A stretch of DNA of 64,000 nt from Novosphingobium sp. PhB57 (lineage in GTDB: Bacteria; Pseudomonadota; Alphaproteobacteria; Sphingomonadales; Sphingomonadaceae), in contig NZ_SMBO01000001.1 in the NCBI RefSeq assembly GCF_004342985.1, positions 1,302,001 through 1,366,000 of the forward strand, in the 5' to 3' direction. Below are positions 35,057-43,175 of this stretch, in pieces. Made by a program: the position numbers and the translations under genes. Position 1 is the first letter of the stretch. Each line of letters begins with the position of its first letter. The notes beneath the pieces were generated by a model. That model saw only the letters and a list, made by a program, of their open reading frames with translations, was not told the DNA's origin and did no database searches.

Positions 35057-36379
35057 TCAGACGAGCGCGGGGCTCGCGGTGGCAGCGGGCTCGCGATTGG
35101 CGAGCACGGCCTTGAACCGCTCGGTGTCGAGCTGGCCTTCCCAGCGCGAGACCACCACCGTCGCCACGGCATTGCCGATGAAGTTGGTGAGGCTGCGGCA
35201 CTCCGACATGAAGCGGTCGACGCCCAGGATCAGCGCCATCCCCGCGACCGGCACCGAAGGCACGATCGACAGCGTGGCGGCCAGGGTGATGAAGCCCGCG
35301 CCGGTGACGCCCGCCGCACCCTTGGACGAGAGCATGGCCACGCCCAGCAGCAGCACTTGCTGGCCCAGCGTCAGTTCCACGTTGCAGGCCTGCGCGATGA
35401 ACAGCGCCGCCAGCGTCATGTAGATATTGGTGCCGTCGAGATTGAAGCTGTAGCCGGTGGGAACGACGAGACCGACGATGCTCTTGGGGCAGCCGGCGCG
35501 CTCCATCTTCTCCATCAGCGAAGGCAGCGCGCTTTCCGAGGAAGACGTGCCCAGCACCAGCAGCAGTTCGGCCTTGAGGTAGGAAATCAGCGAGAAGATC
35601 GAGAAGCCTGCCAGCCGCGCGACCACGCCCAGCACCACCACCACGAAGAGCGCGGAAGTCAGGTAGAAAGTCGCGACGAGGCCAACGAGGTTGGCAAGGC
35701 TGCCAACGCCGTACTTGCCGATGGTGAAGGCCATGGCGCCGAAAGCACCGATCGGCGCGGCCTTCATGACGATCGAAACCAGCTTGAAGAACACCAGCGA
35801 CACGTCTTCCAGCAGCGAGAGCGGACGCGCACCGCGGTCGCCCAGCATGGCCAGCGCAATACCGAAGAGAATGGCGATCACCAGGACCTGAAGGATATTA
35901 CCCTGGGTCATGGAGGAGAGGAATGTGTCCGGGATCATTTCCATCAGGAACCCGGTGATCGACGTTTCGTGTGCCTTCTCGGAGTAAAGTGCGACCTTCG
36001 AGGCATCGAGCGTGGCGGGATCGATGTTCAGGCCCTGGCCGGGGCGAACCACGTTCGCGACGGCCAGCCCGACGATCAGCGCCAGGGTAGAGAAGAAGAA
36101 GAAATAGCCGAACGCCTTGCCCGCCACCCGGCCGACCGAGCGCAAGTCGCGCATGGAGGCGATGCCGGTGACGATGGTCAGGAAAATGACCGGCGCGATC
36201 ACCATCTTCACCAGCTTGATGAAGGCATCGCCAAGCGGCTTCAGCGCCTCACCCGTGGCCGGGGCGAAGTGGCCCAGCGTCACGCCCGCCGCGATGGCGA
36301 CGAGCACTTGCACATAAAGATGTCCGTACCAGCGCTTTGGCGCGGTCGGTTCGTGCGTGTCGGACAACTGGGCGTGCAT
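35057..36379 (-). CDS. dctA: C4-dicarboxylate/H+ symporter DctA
   Basis: This 440-residue DAACS-family carrier imports succinate, fumarate and malate. Family motifs are [16 protein letters not shown], the serine-rich hairpin [31 protein letters not shown] and the late [12 protein letters not shown] / [13 protein letters not shown] region with its substrate-binding Asn/Thr residues. The start at 36379 follows GAAGGAAGGCC; upstream in-frame codons overlap the promoter region. It is divergent from dctBD and heads the C4-dicarboxylate cluster. Confidence 0.96.
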   Translation of the reverse strand: MHAQLSDTHEPTAPKRWYGHLYVQVLVAIAAGVTLGHFAPATGEALKPLGDAFIKLVKMVIAPVIFLTIVTGIASMRDLRSVGRVAGKAFGYFFFFSTLALIVGLAVANVVRPGQGLNIDPATLDASKVALYSEKAHETSITGFLMEMIPDTFLSSMTQGNILQVLVIAILFGIALAMLGDRGARPLSLLEDVSLVFFKLVSIVMKAAPIGAFGAMAFTIGKYGVGSLANLVGLVATFYLTSALFVVVVLGVVARLAGFSIFSLISYLKAELLLVLGTSSSESALPSLMEKMERAGCPKSIVGLVVPTGYSFNLDGTNIYMTLAALFIAQACNVELTLGQQVLLLGVAMLSSKGAAGVTGAGFITLAATLSIVPSVPVAGMALILGVDRFMSECRSLTNFIGNAVATVVVSRWEGQLDTERFKAVLANREPAATASPALV

Positions 36380-36420
36380 GGTAAGGCCTTCCTTCCTCTC
36401 TCGGGCACGCTCAAGACTTA

Positions 36421-36437
36421 TGCTTATCGCGTGCCGG
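36421..36437 (-). promoter_or_regulatory. Candidate -24/-12 (sigma-54-type) promoter of dctA
   Basis: On the minus strand CGGCACG-CGAT-AAGCA has GG and GC exactly 10 bases apart and matches the TGGCACG-N4-TTGCA consensus except for the first T and the TT before GC. Transcription would start near 36410, about 30 bases before the dctA ATG. Rhizobial dctA promoters are sigma-54 dependent, which supports the reading. Confidence 0.5.
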
Positions 36438-36564
36438 GCAGAAACTGTTCGATTCCACGCTGCGGCAAAAGCAGTTTTTGCATTCATTGGAAATGGCTGA
36501 TTTCCGGGCCTTTACGGCGGAGAGATGCGGAGCCGAGGGGCAACAATCGGCACATTGCATTGCA

Positions 36565-36590
36565 GCGATGTGCAGAAATTTGCACATCGC
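36565..36590. promoter_or_regulatory. Perfect 26-bp inverted repeat, probable DctD binding site
   Basis: GCGATGTGCA-GAAATT-TGCACATCGC has perfect 10-bp arms. Its core TGTGCA...TGCACA resembles the rhizobial DctD upstream activating sites as I recall them (TGTGCG...CGCACA). It is about 155 bases from the putative dctA start point, a normal enhancer distance, and ends 24 bases before the dctB GTG, so it could also control dctBD. Confidence 0.65.
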
Positions 36591-36614
36591 TCCCTGCCGG
36601 TCTAGGCTGGCGCG

Positions 36615-38327
36615 GTGAATCGTCGCCACACGCTCTACTGGCTGTTGGCAGCCCTGGCCGCCGCGCTCCTTGCCGCGGGTCTGGCCGGCGAATTCGTGCG
36701 CCAGCGCGCCACCGCGGCGTTCTCCGCATCGGTCGCTGCCGACGCGCGGCTGCGCCAGTCCCTGCTCGACAGCGAGATCGCCCGGTTCCGCCTCCTTCCG
36801 CAGACCCTGGCGGACGACCGCGACGTGATCGCCGCCGCCAATCGCGAAAGCGGCGCGGACAAGCGGCTCAATGCCAAGCTGGAATCCTTCGCCGGCCAGA
36901 TCGGCGCCTCGGCCATTTACCTGGTGGGAGAAGACGGGTTCGCGATCGCCGCCAGCAACTGGCGCCACCGCGACAGTTTCGTCGGCCGCGACTACCGCTT
37001 CCGGCGCTATTACCGCGACGCCCTGCGCCGCGGCGACGGCGCCCAGTTCGCGCTGGGCACCGTCAGCCATCGCCCCGGCCTCTACCTGGCGCGAAAGGCC
37101 GCCGGGGACTGTGTGATCGTCATCAAGCTCGACTTCGACCGGATCGAGGCCCAGTGGCGCACGGCAGGCGGCGAGACCTTCGTGACCAACCGCAACGGGG
37201 TGGTCCTCGTCGCCAGCCGCCCCGCCTGGCGCTTCGCCATGACGCGCCCGCTCGATCCTGCCCTTCAGCGGGCCATTGCCGGCGACATCGGAATTCCGCG
37301 CCTGACGCCCGCCCGCTTCTCCAGCGACGGTGACGGCCTGCTGCACATGCCCGAACGCAGCGGACGCCTGCTTCTTGCCACCAGCGCACCCAACCGCGAC
37401 CAGTGGCAGGTCAACCTGGCGCTGCCGATCCGGGTAGCCGTCACCACGCCGATGCGCAGCGCCCAAGCCGTGGCCGCGACTTTGGCCCTGCTCGTCGTCG
37501 GCGCGCTCTGGTGGCTCGCCCAGAGCAACCGCCGCCGCCGTGAACGCACCGCCCAGCTGGAAGCCGCCGTCACCGAGCGGACGGCCGAACTGCGCCGCGA
37601 GATGGAGGAGCGCAGTGCGCTCGAACAGCGCGCGGCCCTGCTGCGCGAGGAACTCCGCCTCGCCAATCGGCTCGCCACGCTGGGGCAAGTCACGGCCAGC
37701 GTCGCTCACGAAACCGCGCAGCCCGTGGCCGCGATCCGCAACTATGCCAGCTCGGCCGGGCAATTGCTGGACCTCGGTGCGGCCGCGGAAGTGCGCGAGA
37801 ATCTTTCCGCTATCGACCGCCTTGCCGAACGCATCGGCATCATCACCGCGCAGCTGCGCGGCTTCGCCCGCAAGGGCAGCACCGGCGAAAGCGCGGTGCC
37901 GCTGGCCGAAGTGCTCGACGGCGCGCGCCTCCTGCTCAAGGAGCGCCTTGCCGCGCTGACCTTCGAAACCCCGGCGATTCCCCCCGGCCTCAAGGTTCGC
38001 GGTGACAAGGTGCGGCTGGAACAGATCCTGGTGAACCTCCTCCAGAATGCCATCGAAGCCCTCGCCGGGCGCGCGGCGCCCCGCATCATCCTGTCACTGG
38101 CGATCGCGGGCGAAACGCTGCGCATCACTGTCGCCGACAATGGCCCCGGCATCGCGCCGGACATCGCGGATCGCCTGTTCACGCCCTTCGCCACCAGCCG
38201 CGCCGAAGGGCTCGGGCTGGGCCTGGTGATCGCGCAGGACATCGCGCAGGAGTTCGGCGGCGCCCTGCGCCTCGTGCCCAGCGACACCGGCGCCGCCTTC
38301 GAACTGCAATTGAGACTGGCCCGATGA
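36615..38327 (+). CDS. dctB: C4-dicarboxylate sensor histidine kinase DctB
   Basis: This 570-residue membrane kinase has helices at about 9-27 and 287-303 flanking a periplasmic PDC sensor (GRDYRFRRYYRDAL, GRRPGLYLARKA-like text, FVTNRNGVVLVAS). A cytoplasmic coiled coil follows, then the HisKA domain with phospho-acceptor H365 (SVAHETAQPVAAIRNY), then the ATPase domain with N box (NLLQNAIEAL), DNGPG, and GLGLGLVI. DctB senses succinate and related acids. It starts at GTG with minimal leader and overlaps dctD by ATGA. Confidence 0.93.
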   Translation: MNRRHTLYWLLAALAAALLAAGLAGEFVRQRATAAFSASVAADARLRQSLLDSEIARFRLLPQTLADDRDVIAAANRESGADKRLNAKLESFAGQIGASAIYLVGEDGFAIAASNWRHRDSFVGRDYRFRRYYRDALRRGDGAQFALGTVSHRPGLYLARKAAGDCVIVIKLDFDRIEAQWRTAGGETFVTNRNGVVLVASRPAWRFAMTRPLDPALQRAIAGDIGIPRLTPARFSSDGDGLLHMPERSGRLLLATSAPNRDQWQVNLALPIRVAVTTPMRSAQAVAATLALLVVGALWWLAQSNRRRRERTAQLEAAVTERTAELRREMEERSALEQRAALLREELRLANRLATLGQVTASVAHETAQPVAAIRNYASSAGQLLDLGAAAEVRENLSAIDRLAERIGIITAQLRGFARKGSTGESAVPLAEVLDGARLLLKERLAALTFETPAIPPGLKVRGDKVRLEQILVNLLQNAIEALAGRAAPRIILSLAIAGETLRITVADNGPGIAPDIADRLFTPFATSRAEGLGLGLVIAQDIAQEFGGALRLVPSDTGAAFELQLRLAR

Positions 38328-39634
38328 CCGACCTTTCCGCCGGCACCCGCCGCGTCGCCCTTGTCGAGGACGACGAAGACCTCGCCCGTTCGACGGCACA
38401 GCTGCTGAAGCTCGCCGGGTTCGAAGTCGAAAGCTTCCCGGCCGCCGCTCCGGCGCTGGCAGCGCTCACCGCTGACTGGCCTGGCGTGGTCGTTACCGAC
38501 GTGCGTATGCCGCACGTTTCCGGCATCGACCTGTTCCGCCAGCTTCACGAGCGCGATGCCGATCTGCCCGTCGTGCTGGTCACCGGCCACGGCGACATCG
38601 AGATGGCGGTACAGATGCTCAAGGCGGGCGCCTGGGACTTTCTCACCAAGCCTTTCGCGCCCGAGGCGCTGATCGCCGCCGTCACCCGCGCCGCCACCGC
38701 GCGCGGGCTGACGCTGGAAAACCGCCGCCTGCGGGCCATGTCGCAAGATGCCGACGCGCCGCTGTTCCTGGGCGAAAGCCCCGCCATCCGCAGGCTTCGC
38801 GAGATGGTGCCGGTGCTGGCCAATGCGGATATAGACCTGTTCATCGAAGGCGAGACCGGCACCGGCAAGGACCTCCTCGCCCGCCTGATCCACCGCGCCG
38901 GCAAGCGCGCGCGCCACCGCTTTCTGCCGCTGGCCTGCGCCGGGATGCCCGAAGCGCTCGCGGAACCGCTCTTCACTGCAACCGGCATCGACGAACCCGG
39001 CCTGGCCGCGGCTCATCGCGGCACGCTCTACCTCGACGATATCGACCGCGGCCCGGCGCACTTGCAGGAGCGCCTGCTGCCCTTCGTGGAGCAGCGCGTC
39101 CTGCGCCGCCGGGGCGAGGCCATGCCCGTCGACGTGCGCGTGATCTCCACCAGCCAGGACGCGGCCGAAGGCCCGCCGCCCTCGCTGCTGCCGCCGCTGT
39201 TCTACCGCCTCGCCGCCATGCGCCTGCGCATCCCGCCGCTACGGGAAAGGCGCGAGGACATCCCCGCTCTCTTCGCCCGCTTCGCCGGCGATGCCGCCAG
39301 CCGCGTCGCCCGCGAGCTGCCGCCCGTCACCGCGGCGGTCCGCACGATGCTGGAACGCCATGACTGGCCAGGAAACGTGCGGGAACTCGCCAATTTCGCG
39401 GAGCAATTCGTGCTGGGCCTCGGCGATCCCTCGCCCACGCCCTCCCCTTCGGGCAACAAGGGCCTGACGGAGCGGGTCGACGCCTTCGAACGCGAGGAAA
39501 TCGTCGCGGCCGTGATCGCCGCGAACGGGGAGATCGGCGCGGCCATCCGCGCGCTCGATCTGCCGCGCAAGACGTTCTACTACAAAGTGAACAAGCACGG
39601 GATCGACCTGGGGGCACTGCGGCAGAAGGGCTGA
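38324..39634 (+). CDS. dctD: DctD-like response regulator lacking the GAFTGA loop
   Basis: This 436-residue partner of DctB has a receiver domain with phospho-acceptor D59 (VVTDVRMPH) and Lys in FLTKPF, then an AAA+ domain with Walker A GETGTGKD (about 176-183) and Walker B-like GTLYLDDID. A Fis-type HTH (IGAAIRALDLPRKTFYYKV) is at the C-terminus. Between Walker A and B, where sigma-54 activators carry GAFTGA, the sequence reads EPLFTATGIDEPGLAAAHRG and has no such loop. The second Walker B acid is Asp instead of Glu. It may therefore not open sigma-54 complexes in the normal way. Confidence 0.9.
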   Translation: MTDLSAGTRRVALVEDDEDLARSTAQLLKLAGFEVESFPAAAPALAALTADWPGVVVTDVRMPHVSGIDLFRQLHERDADLPVVLVTGHGDIEMAVQMLKAGAWDFLTKPFAPEALIAAVTRAATARGLTLENRRLRAMSQDADAPLFLGESPAIRRLREMVPVLANADIDLFIEGETGTGKDLLARLIHRAGKRARHRFLPLACAGMPEALAEPLFTATGIDEPGLAAAHRGTLYLDDIDRGPAHLQERLLPFVEQRVLRRRGEAMPVDVRVISTSQDAAEGPPPSLLPPLFYRLAAMRLRIPPLRERREDIPALFARFAGDAASRVARELPPVTAAVRTMLERHDWPGNVRELANFAEQFVLGLGDPSPTPSPSGNKGLTERVDAFEREEIVAAVIAANGEIGAAIRALDLPRKTFYYKVNKHGIDLGALRQKG

Positions 39635-39654
39635 AGAGGCACAACACCTCCCTT

Positions 39655-39741
39655 CGTCATTGCGAGGAGGCAAAGCCGACGCGGCAATCCAGGAGCCGCA
39701 CTAAGCCGCCCCTGGATTGCTTCGCTACGCTCGCAATGACG
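39655..39741. repeat. 87-bp palindromic repeat element
   Basis: CGTCATTGCGAGG...GCAATCCAGG on the left is mirrored by CCTGGATTGC...CGCAATGACG on the right. The arms TCATTGCGAG/CTCGCAATGA and GCAATCCAGG/CCTGGATTGC resemble a dispersed palindromic repeat found in many bacterial genomes. Only one copy occurs in this window. It sits between the convergent dctD and osmC genes and could also act as a terminator. Confidence 0.75.
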
Positions 39742-39759
39742 AGGAAGAGAGCGAGAACT

Positions 39760-40143
39760 TCAAACCAGCTCGGTCTCGATCGGCAGCCCCGACTTCAACG
39801 TCAAAGTCACCGGCGTCCGCTCGGCAATATCGGCAAGCCGAGCCTTCTGCTCCTCGTCGAGGCCCACGATCGAGAGCTTGCGCTCGATATGCATCTGGTC
39901 CTTCGCACCCGCGAGCCGCAAGTCGACATCGACAGATACCAGGGGCCAGCCCTTGCGACTGGCGTACATCTTCAACGTGATCGCCGTGCAGGCCCCCAGG
40001 CTGGCGAGCAGCAGGTCGTAAGGCGCCGGTCCCGCCCCCTGCCCGCCGAGCGCCTGGGGCTCGTCGGCGGTGATCGCGTGACCGCCGACCACGATCTCGG
40101 TGCGCCAGGGGGTTTCGCCGATATGCGCGGTTCCATGTGCCAT
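39760..40143 (-). CDS. OsmC-family protein
   Basis: This 127-residue OsmC-fold protein belongs to a family that includes organic hydroperoxide reductases. The peroxidatic-type Cys is C52 (LLASLGACTAITLKMYA). The second, resolving Cys expected near the C-terminus of Ohr/OsmC is missing: the corresponding stretch reads ERTPVTLTLKSGLPI. It therefore may not be a classical peroxidase. It lies 13 bases after a pirin gene and is probably co-transcribed with it. Confidence 0.9.
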   Translation of the reverse strand: MAHGTAHIGETPWRTEIVVGGHAITADEPQALGGQGAGPAPYDLLLASLGACTAITLKMYASRKGWPLVSVDVDLRLAGAKDQMHIERKLSIVGLDEEQKARLADIAERTPVTLTLKSGLPIETELV

Positions 40144-40156
40144 GGTGTGAAGCTCC

Positions 40157-41053
40157 TCAGGCCGGAAGGGGGATGAATTCGCTCTCGTCGGGCACGCGGT
40201 CGAAGCGCTGGGCTTTCCAGTCGTCCTTGGCCTGCTCGATGCGGTCGAGCGAGGAAGAGACGAAGTTCCAGTAGATATGGCGCTTCTCCGGCAGTGGCTC
40301 CCCGCCCAGCAGCATCAGGCGCGTGCCGCCCTTGGCCTTGAGGATCACTTCGGCGCCGGGCTTGAAGACCACCAGTTCGGTCTCCTTGAAGCTGCCTGTC
40401 TGCCCCTCCACTTCGACTTCGCCGCCGACGACATAGATCGCGCGTTCGACGTGCTCGGCCTTCACCTGGTAGCGCGCACCGTCGAGCATGACGATATCGG
40501 CGTAGACCATGTCGGAATAGGTCTTGAGCGGCGAGGTCAGGCCGTCGGCCGTACCGGCGATCAGCGTCAGGCGCGTTCCGGCATCCTCGGTCACGGGGAT
40601 CTCGTCCGCCTTGTGGTGGGCGAAGGCCGGCGCGATCTCTTCGGCTTCCTTCGGCAGGGCGATCCAGGTCTGGAGCCCGAACAGCTTGCCGCCGCTGGCG
40701 CGGACTTCGGGAGACGTGCGCTCAGAATGGACGATGCCGCTGCCCGCGGTCATCCAGTTGACCTCGCCGGGCCGGATTGCCTGGACCGAGCCGAGGGAAT
40801 CGCGGTGAAGGATCTCGCCTTCGACGAGGTAGGTCAGCGTGGAAAGGCCGATGTGCGGATGCGGGCGTACGTCGAGGCCTTCGCCGCTGCGGAACACCGC
40901 CTCACCCATCTGGTCGAAGAAGATGAAAGGGCCGACCATGCGGCGCTGCGCAGTGGGCAGCGCGCGGCGGACCTGGAACCCGTCCCCAAGGTCGCGAACG
41001 GGGGGGAGAACGACAAGGTCTACACCTTCGATATCGGATGAGCGAACGGTCAT
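40157..41053 (-). CDS. Pirin family protein
   Basis: This 298-residue bicupin of the pirin family has the N-terminal metal-site motif RPHPHIGLSTLTYL followed by the His/Glu residues in GSGIVHSE, and a C-terminal pirin_C domain. Bacterial pirins are iron-binding and some show quercetinase-like activity; others modulate metabolic enzymes. ATG 41053 has AAGGAAGG upstream. It is the second of two pirins here and is followed by osmC. Confidence 0.92.
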   Translation of the reverse strand: MTVRSSDIEGVDLVVLPPVRDLGDGFQVRRALPTAQRRMVGPFIFFDQMGEAVFRSGEGLDVRPHPHIGLSTLTYLVEGEILHRDSLGSVQAIRPGEVNWMTAGSGIVHSERTSPEVRASGGKLFGLQTWIALPKEAEEIAPAFAHHKADEIPVTEDAGTRLTLIAGTADGLTSPLKTYSDMVYADIVMLDGARYQVKAEHVERAIYVVGGEVEVEGQTGSFKETELVVFKPGAEVILKAKGGTRLMLLGGEPLPEKRHIYWNFVSSSLDRIEQAKDDWKAQRFDRVPDESEFIPLPA

Positions 41054-41142
41054 GGGCAATCCTTCCTTGCGCTTCTTTTGTATGCCTGAGCGCCGGGGAA
41101 GAAGGTCGGCGCCGATCTGGTAAATTGCAATCCGGGAGATGA

Positions 41143-41169
41143 GGGAGCGGACGATTTCCGCCCGCTCCC
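41143..41169 (-). terminator. Hairpin after the upstream pirin gene
   Basis: GGGAGCGG / CCGCTCCC form an 8-bp stem with an 11-base loop, 22 bases past the stop of the gene at 41191. No T-run follows, so it is a possible pause or 3'-end structure. Confidence 0.4.
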
Positions 41170-41190
41170 CAACTCGTTTCGGCCTTGGTG

Positions 41191-41889
41191 TCAGGCCGCG
41201 TCGACCAGGACGATCTCGCTGTCCTCGATCGCGGTCACCCGCAGGACGTCGAGGTCGCTGATGGCCGCGCCGTCACGGGCGTTGACGCGCACGTCCTCGA
41301 TCTGCACCGCGCCGATGGCCGGCACCAGGTAGGCCTTGCGGTCCTTGCCCAGCGGATATTCGGCGGTTTCGCCGGCCTTGAGCGTGGCACCGATGACGCG
41401 GGCATTGGTGCGGATCGGCAGCGCATCGTTGTCATTCTCGTAACCCGATGCCAGCGTGACGAACTGGCCCGACCGGTCGCCCTTGGGGAAGGGCTTGGCG
41501 CCCCAGCTCGGCTCTTCGCCGTCGCGGGTCGGGATGATCCAGATCTGGAAGATCTTCGTCGTCACGTCCTCAAGGTTGTATTCCGAGTGCGTGATGCCGG
41601 TGCCCGCGCTCATCACCTGGACGTCGCCGGCCTCGGTGCGGCCCTTGTTGCCCAGGTTGTCCTGGTGAGTGATCGCGCCCTCGCGGACATAAGTGATGAT
41701 TTCCATGTCGCGGTGGGGGTGCGGCGGGAAGCCGGTCTGCGGCGCGATCGCATCGTCGTTCCAGACGCGCAGGTTGCCCCAGTGGACGCGGGCCGGATCG
41801 TGATAACCGGCGAACGAGAAGTGATGCTTGGCGTCGAGCCAGCCGTGGTTGGCACCACCGAGGCTGTCATAAGGGCGAAGTTCGATCAT
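41191..41889 (-). CDS. Pirin family protein (YhhW/YhaK type)
   Basis: This 232-residue pirin-like bicupin starts MIELRPYDSLGGANHGWLDAK, where the start is fixed by GGAGACAGGAT. The cupin metal-site motif is PPHPHRDMEIITYV, with GTGITHSEYN further along. YhhW has quercetin dioxygenase activity in vitro and is the closest recognisable type, but the substrate here is unknown. It is divergent from a LysR regulator that may control it. Confidence 0.92.
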   Translation of the reverse strand: MIELRPYDSLGGANHGWLDAKHHFSFAGYHDPARVHWGNLRVWNDDAIAPQTGFPPHPHRDMEIITYVREGAITHQDNLGNKGRTEAGDVQVMSAGTGITHSEYNLEDVTTKIFQIWIIPTRDGEEPSWGAKPFPKGDRSGQFVTLASGYENDNDALPIRTNARVIGATLKAGETAEYPLGKDRKAYLVPAIGAVQIEDVRVNARDGAAISDLDVLRVTAIEDSEIVLVDAA

Positions 41890-41929
41890 ATCCTGTCTCC
41901 GGGGGCGGCGGGGTGAGGTGCCGCCCTCT

Positions 41930-41964
41930 CTTGAAACCCCATATAGACTTGCCTGCATTTCAAG
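41930..41964. promoter_or_regulatory. Candidate LysR operator between pirin and lysR
   Basis: CTTGAAA at 41930-41936 and TTTCAAG at 41958-41964 form an inverted repeat with a 21-base spacer in the 119-bp divergent region. Divergent LysR regulators often bind such interrupted dyads. No perfect T-N11-A core was confirmed. Confidence 0.4.
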
Positions 41965-42008
41965 TTCAGAGGGATAAAATCGACCTGACTGTTCTAGGAG
42001 ATTGAAAA

Positions 42009-42938
42009 GTGAGCAACCCCGGTACGCCGACCCTGGACCAGCTGCGCATCTTCCTGGCCATCGTCGACACCGGCAGTTTCGCTGCCGCCGGGCGCAAGCT
42101 GAACCGCGCGGTCTCCGTCATCAGCTACGGCATCGCCAACCTCGAAGCCCAGCTCGGCGTCCTGCTGTTCGAACGCGAAGGCACGCGCAAGCCGCAGCTT
42201 ACCGTAGCCGGCCGTGCCGTCCTGTCGGAAGCGCGCGGTGTGGCCGAGGGGATCGACGGATTGCGCGCCAAAGTGAAAGGCCTGCTCGACGGTCTGGAGG
42301 CCGAAGTCGACCTGGCGGTGGACGTCATGTTTCCGGCCGAGCGCCTCGGCGTGATCCTGCGGGCCTTTGCCGCGGAATTTCCGACCGTGCAGCTGCGCCT
42401 CCATGTGGAAGCGCTGGGCGCGATCACTGCGATGGTGCTCGACGGCACGGCGGTGGTCGGCCTGTCCGGCCCGCTTTTTGCCGGTGTCGACGGGTTGGAA
42501 AGCGTTTCGGTCGGCTCGGTGGCGATGGTGCCCGTGGCCGCGCCCGACCATCCGCTCGGCCGCATGGACCTGATCCCGCCCGGCGCCGGCCGCGAATATA
42601 CGCAGCTGGTGCTCAGCGACCGCTCGCGCTTCACCGAGGGCAAGGACTTCTCGGTCATGAGCCCCAAGACCTGGCGCCTCGCCGACCTTGGCGCCAAGCA
42701 CGCCCTGCTGCGCCAGGGCATCGGCTGGGGCAACATGCCGCTGCCGATGATCGAGGCCGATCTTGTGTCCGGCACCCTGATCCGCCTGTCGATGCCCGAT
42801 CATCCCGGCGGCATCTACCGCTTCGGCGGCATCTGGCGCCGCGACACGCCGCCCGGCCCCGCGGCCGCCTGGCTGCTCGACCGCTTCGTGGCCCAATGCG
42901 AGATCGACGAGACGCTGACCGCCCTCCCGGATATCTGA
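42009..42938 (+). CDS. LysR-family transcriptional regulator
   Basis: This 309-residue LTTR has an N-terminal winged HTH (TLDQLRIFLAIVDTGSFAAAGRKL, residues 8-31 region; LEAQLGVLLFER) and a two-lobed effector domain from about 92 (EVDLAVDVMFP). It starts at GTG with AGGAGATTG upstream. It is transcribed away from the YhhW-type pirin, which is the most likely target. The effector is unknown. Confidence 0.93.
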   Translation: MSNPGTPTLDQLRIFLAIVDTGSFAAAGRKLNRAVSVISYGIANLEAQLGVLLFEREGTRKPQLTVAGRAVLSEARGVAEGIDGLRAKVKGLLDGLEAEVDLAVDVMFPAERLGVILRAFAAEFPTVQLRLHVEALGAITAMVLDGTAVVGLSGPLFAGVDGLESVSVGSVAMVPVAAPDHPLGRMDLIPPGAGREYTQLVLSDRSRFTEGKDFSVMSPKTWRLADLGAKHALLRQGIGWGNMPLPMIEADLVSGTLIRLSMPDHPGGIYRFGGIWRRDTPPGPAAAWLLDRFVAQCEIDETLTALPDI

Positions 42939-42950
42939 ATTAAAAGCGTA

Positions 42951-42992
42951 AATGGGGGAAAAGCCGGCTGGCAATAGTAAAAATCCCCCATT
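42951..42992. repeat. Perfect interrupted inverted repeat after lysR
   Basis: AATGGGGGA and TCCCCCATT are exact 9-bp arms separated by 24 bases that include AGCCGGCT. It is 12 bases past the lysR stop and upstream of the AraC-family gene. It could terminate lysR or be an operator; no T-run is present. Confidence 0.6.
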
Positions 42993-43175
42993 CCCGAAAG
43001 GAAGCAAGACTGCAATCTCCATAGACTATGAAGATGGGGCCTGATGATTCGAGCGGTGAACAGATTTTTCGTATCGAATTACTATGCGACAATCACCGTT
43101 ATCGAGATTTGCCCCATCATCGCGATTGCCCCTGCCGTAGAGGTCGGATCGGTCGTCGAGCTTGGAGAGTTGGTC

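Noticed and set aside
43044..43175. N-terminal extension of the AraC-family gene to ATG 43044
   Set aside because: It has a poor ribosome-binding site and a hydrophobic stretch unlike AraC proteins, whereas ATG 43176 has GGAGAG at good spacing. It is kept as an alternative only.
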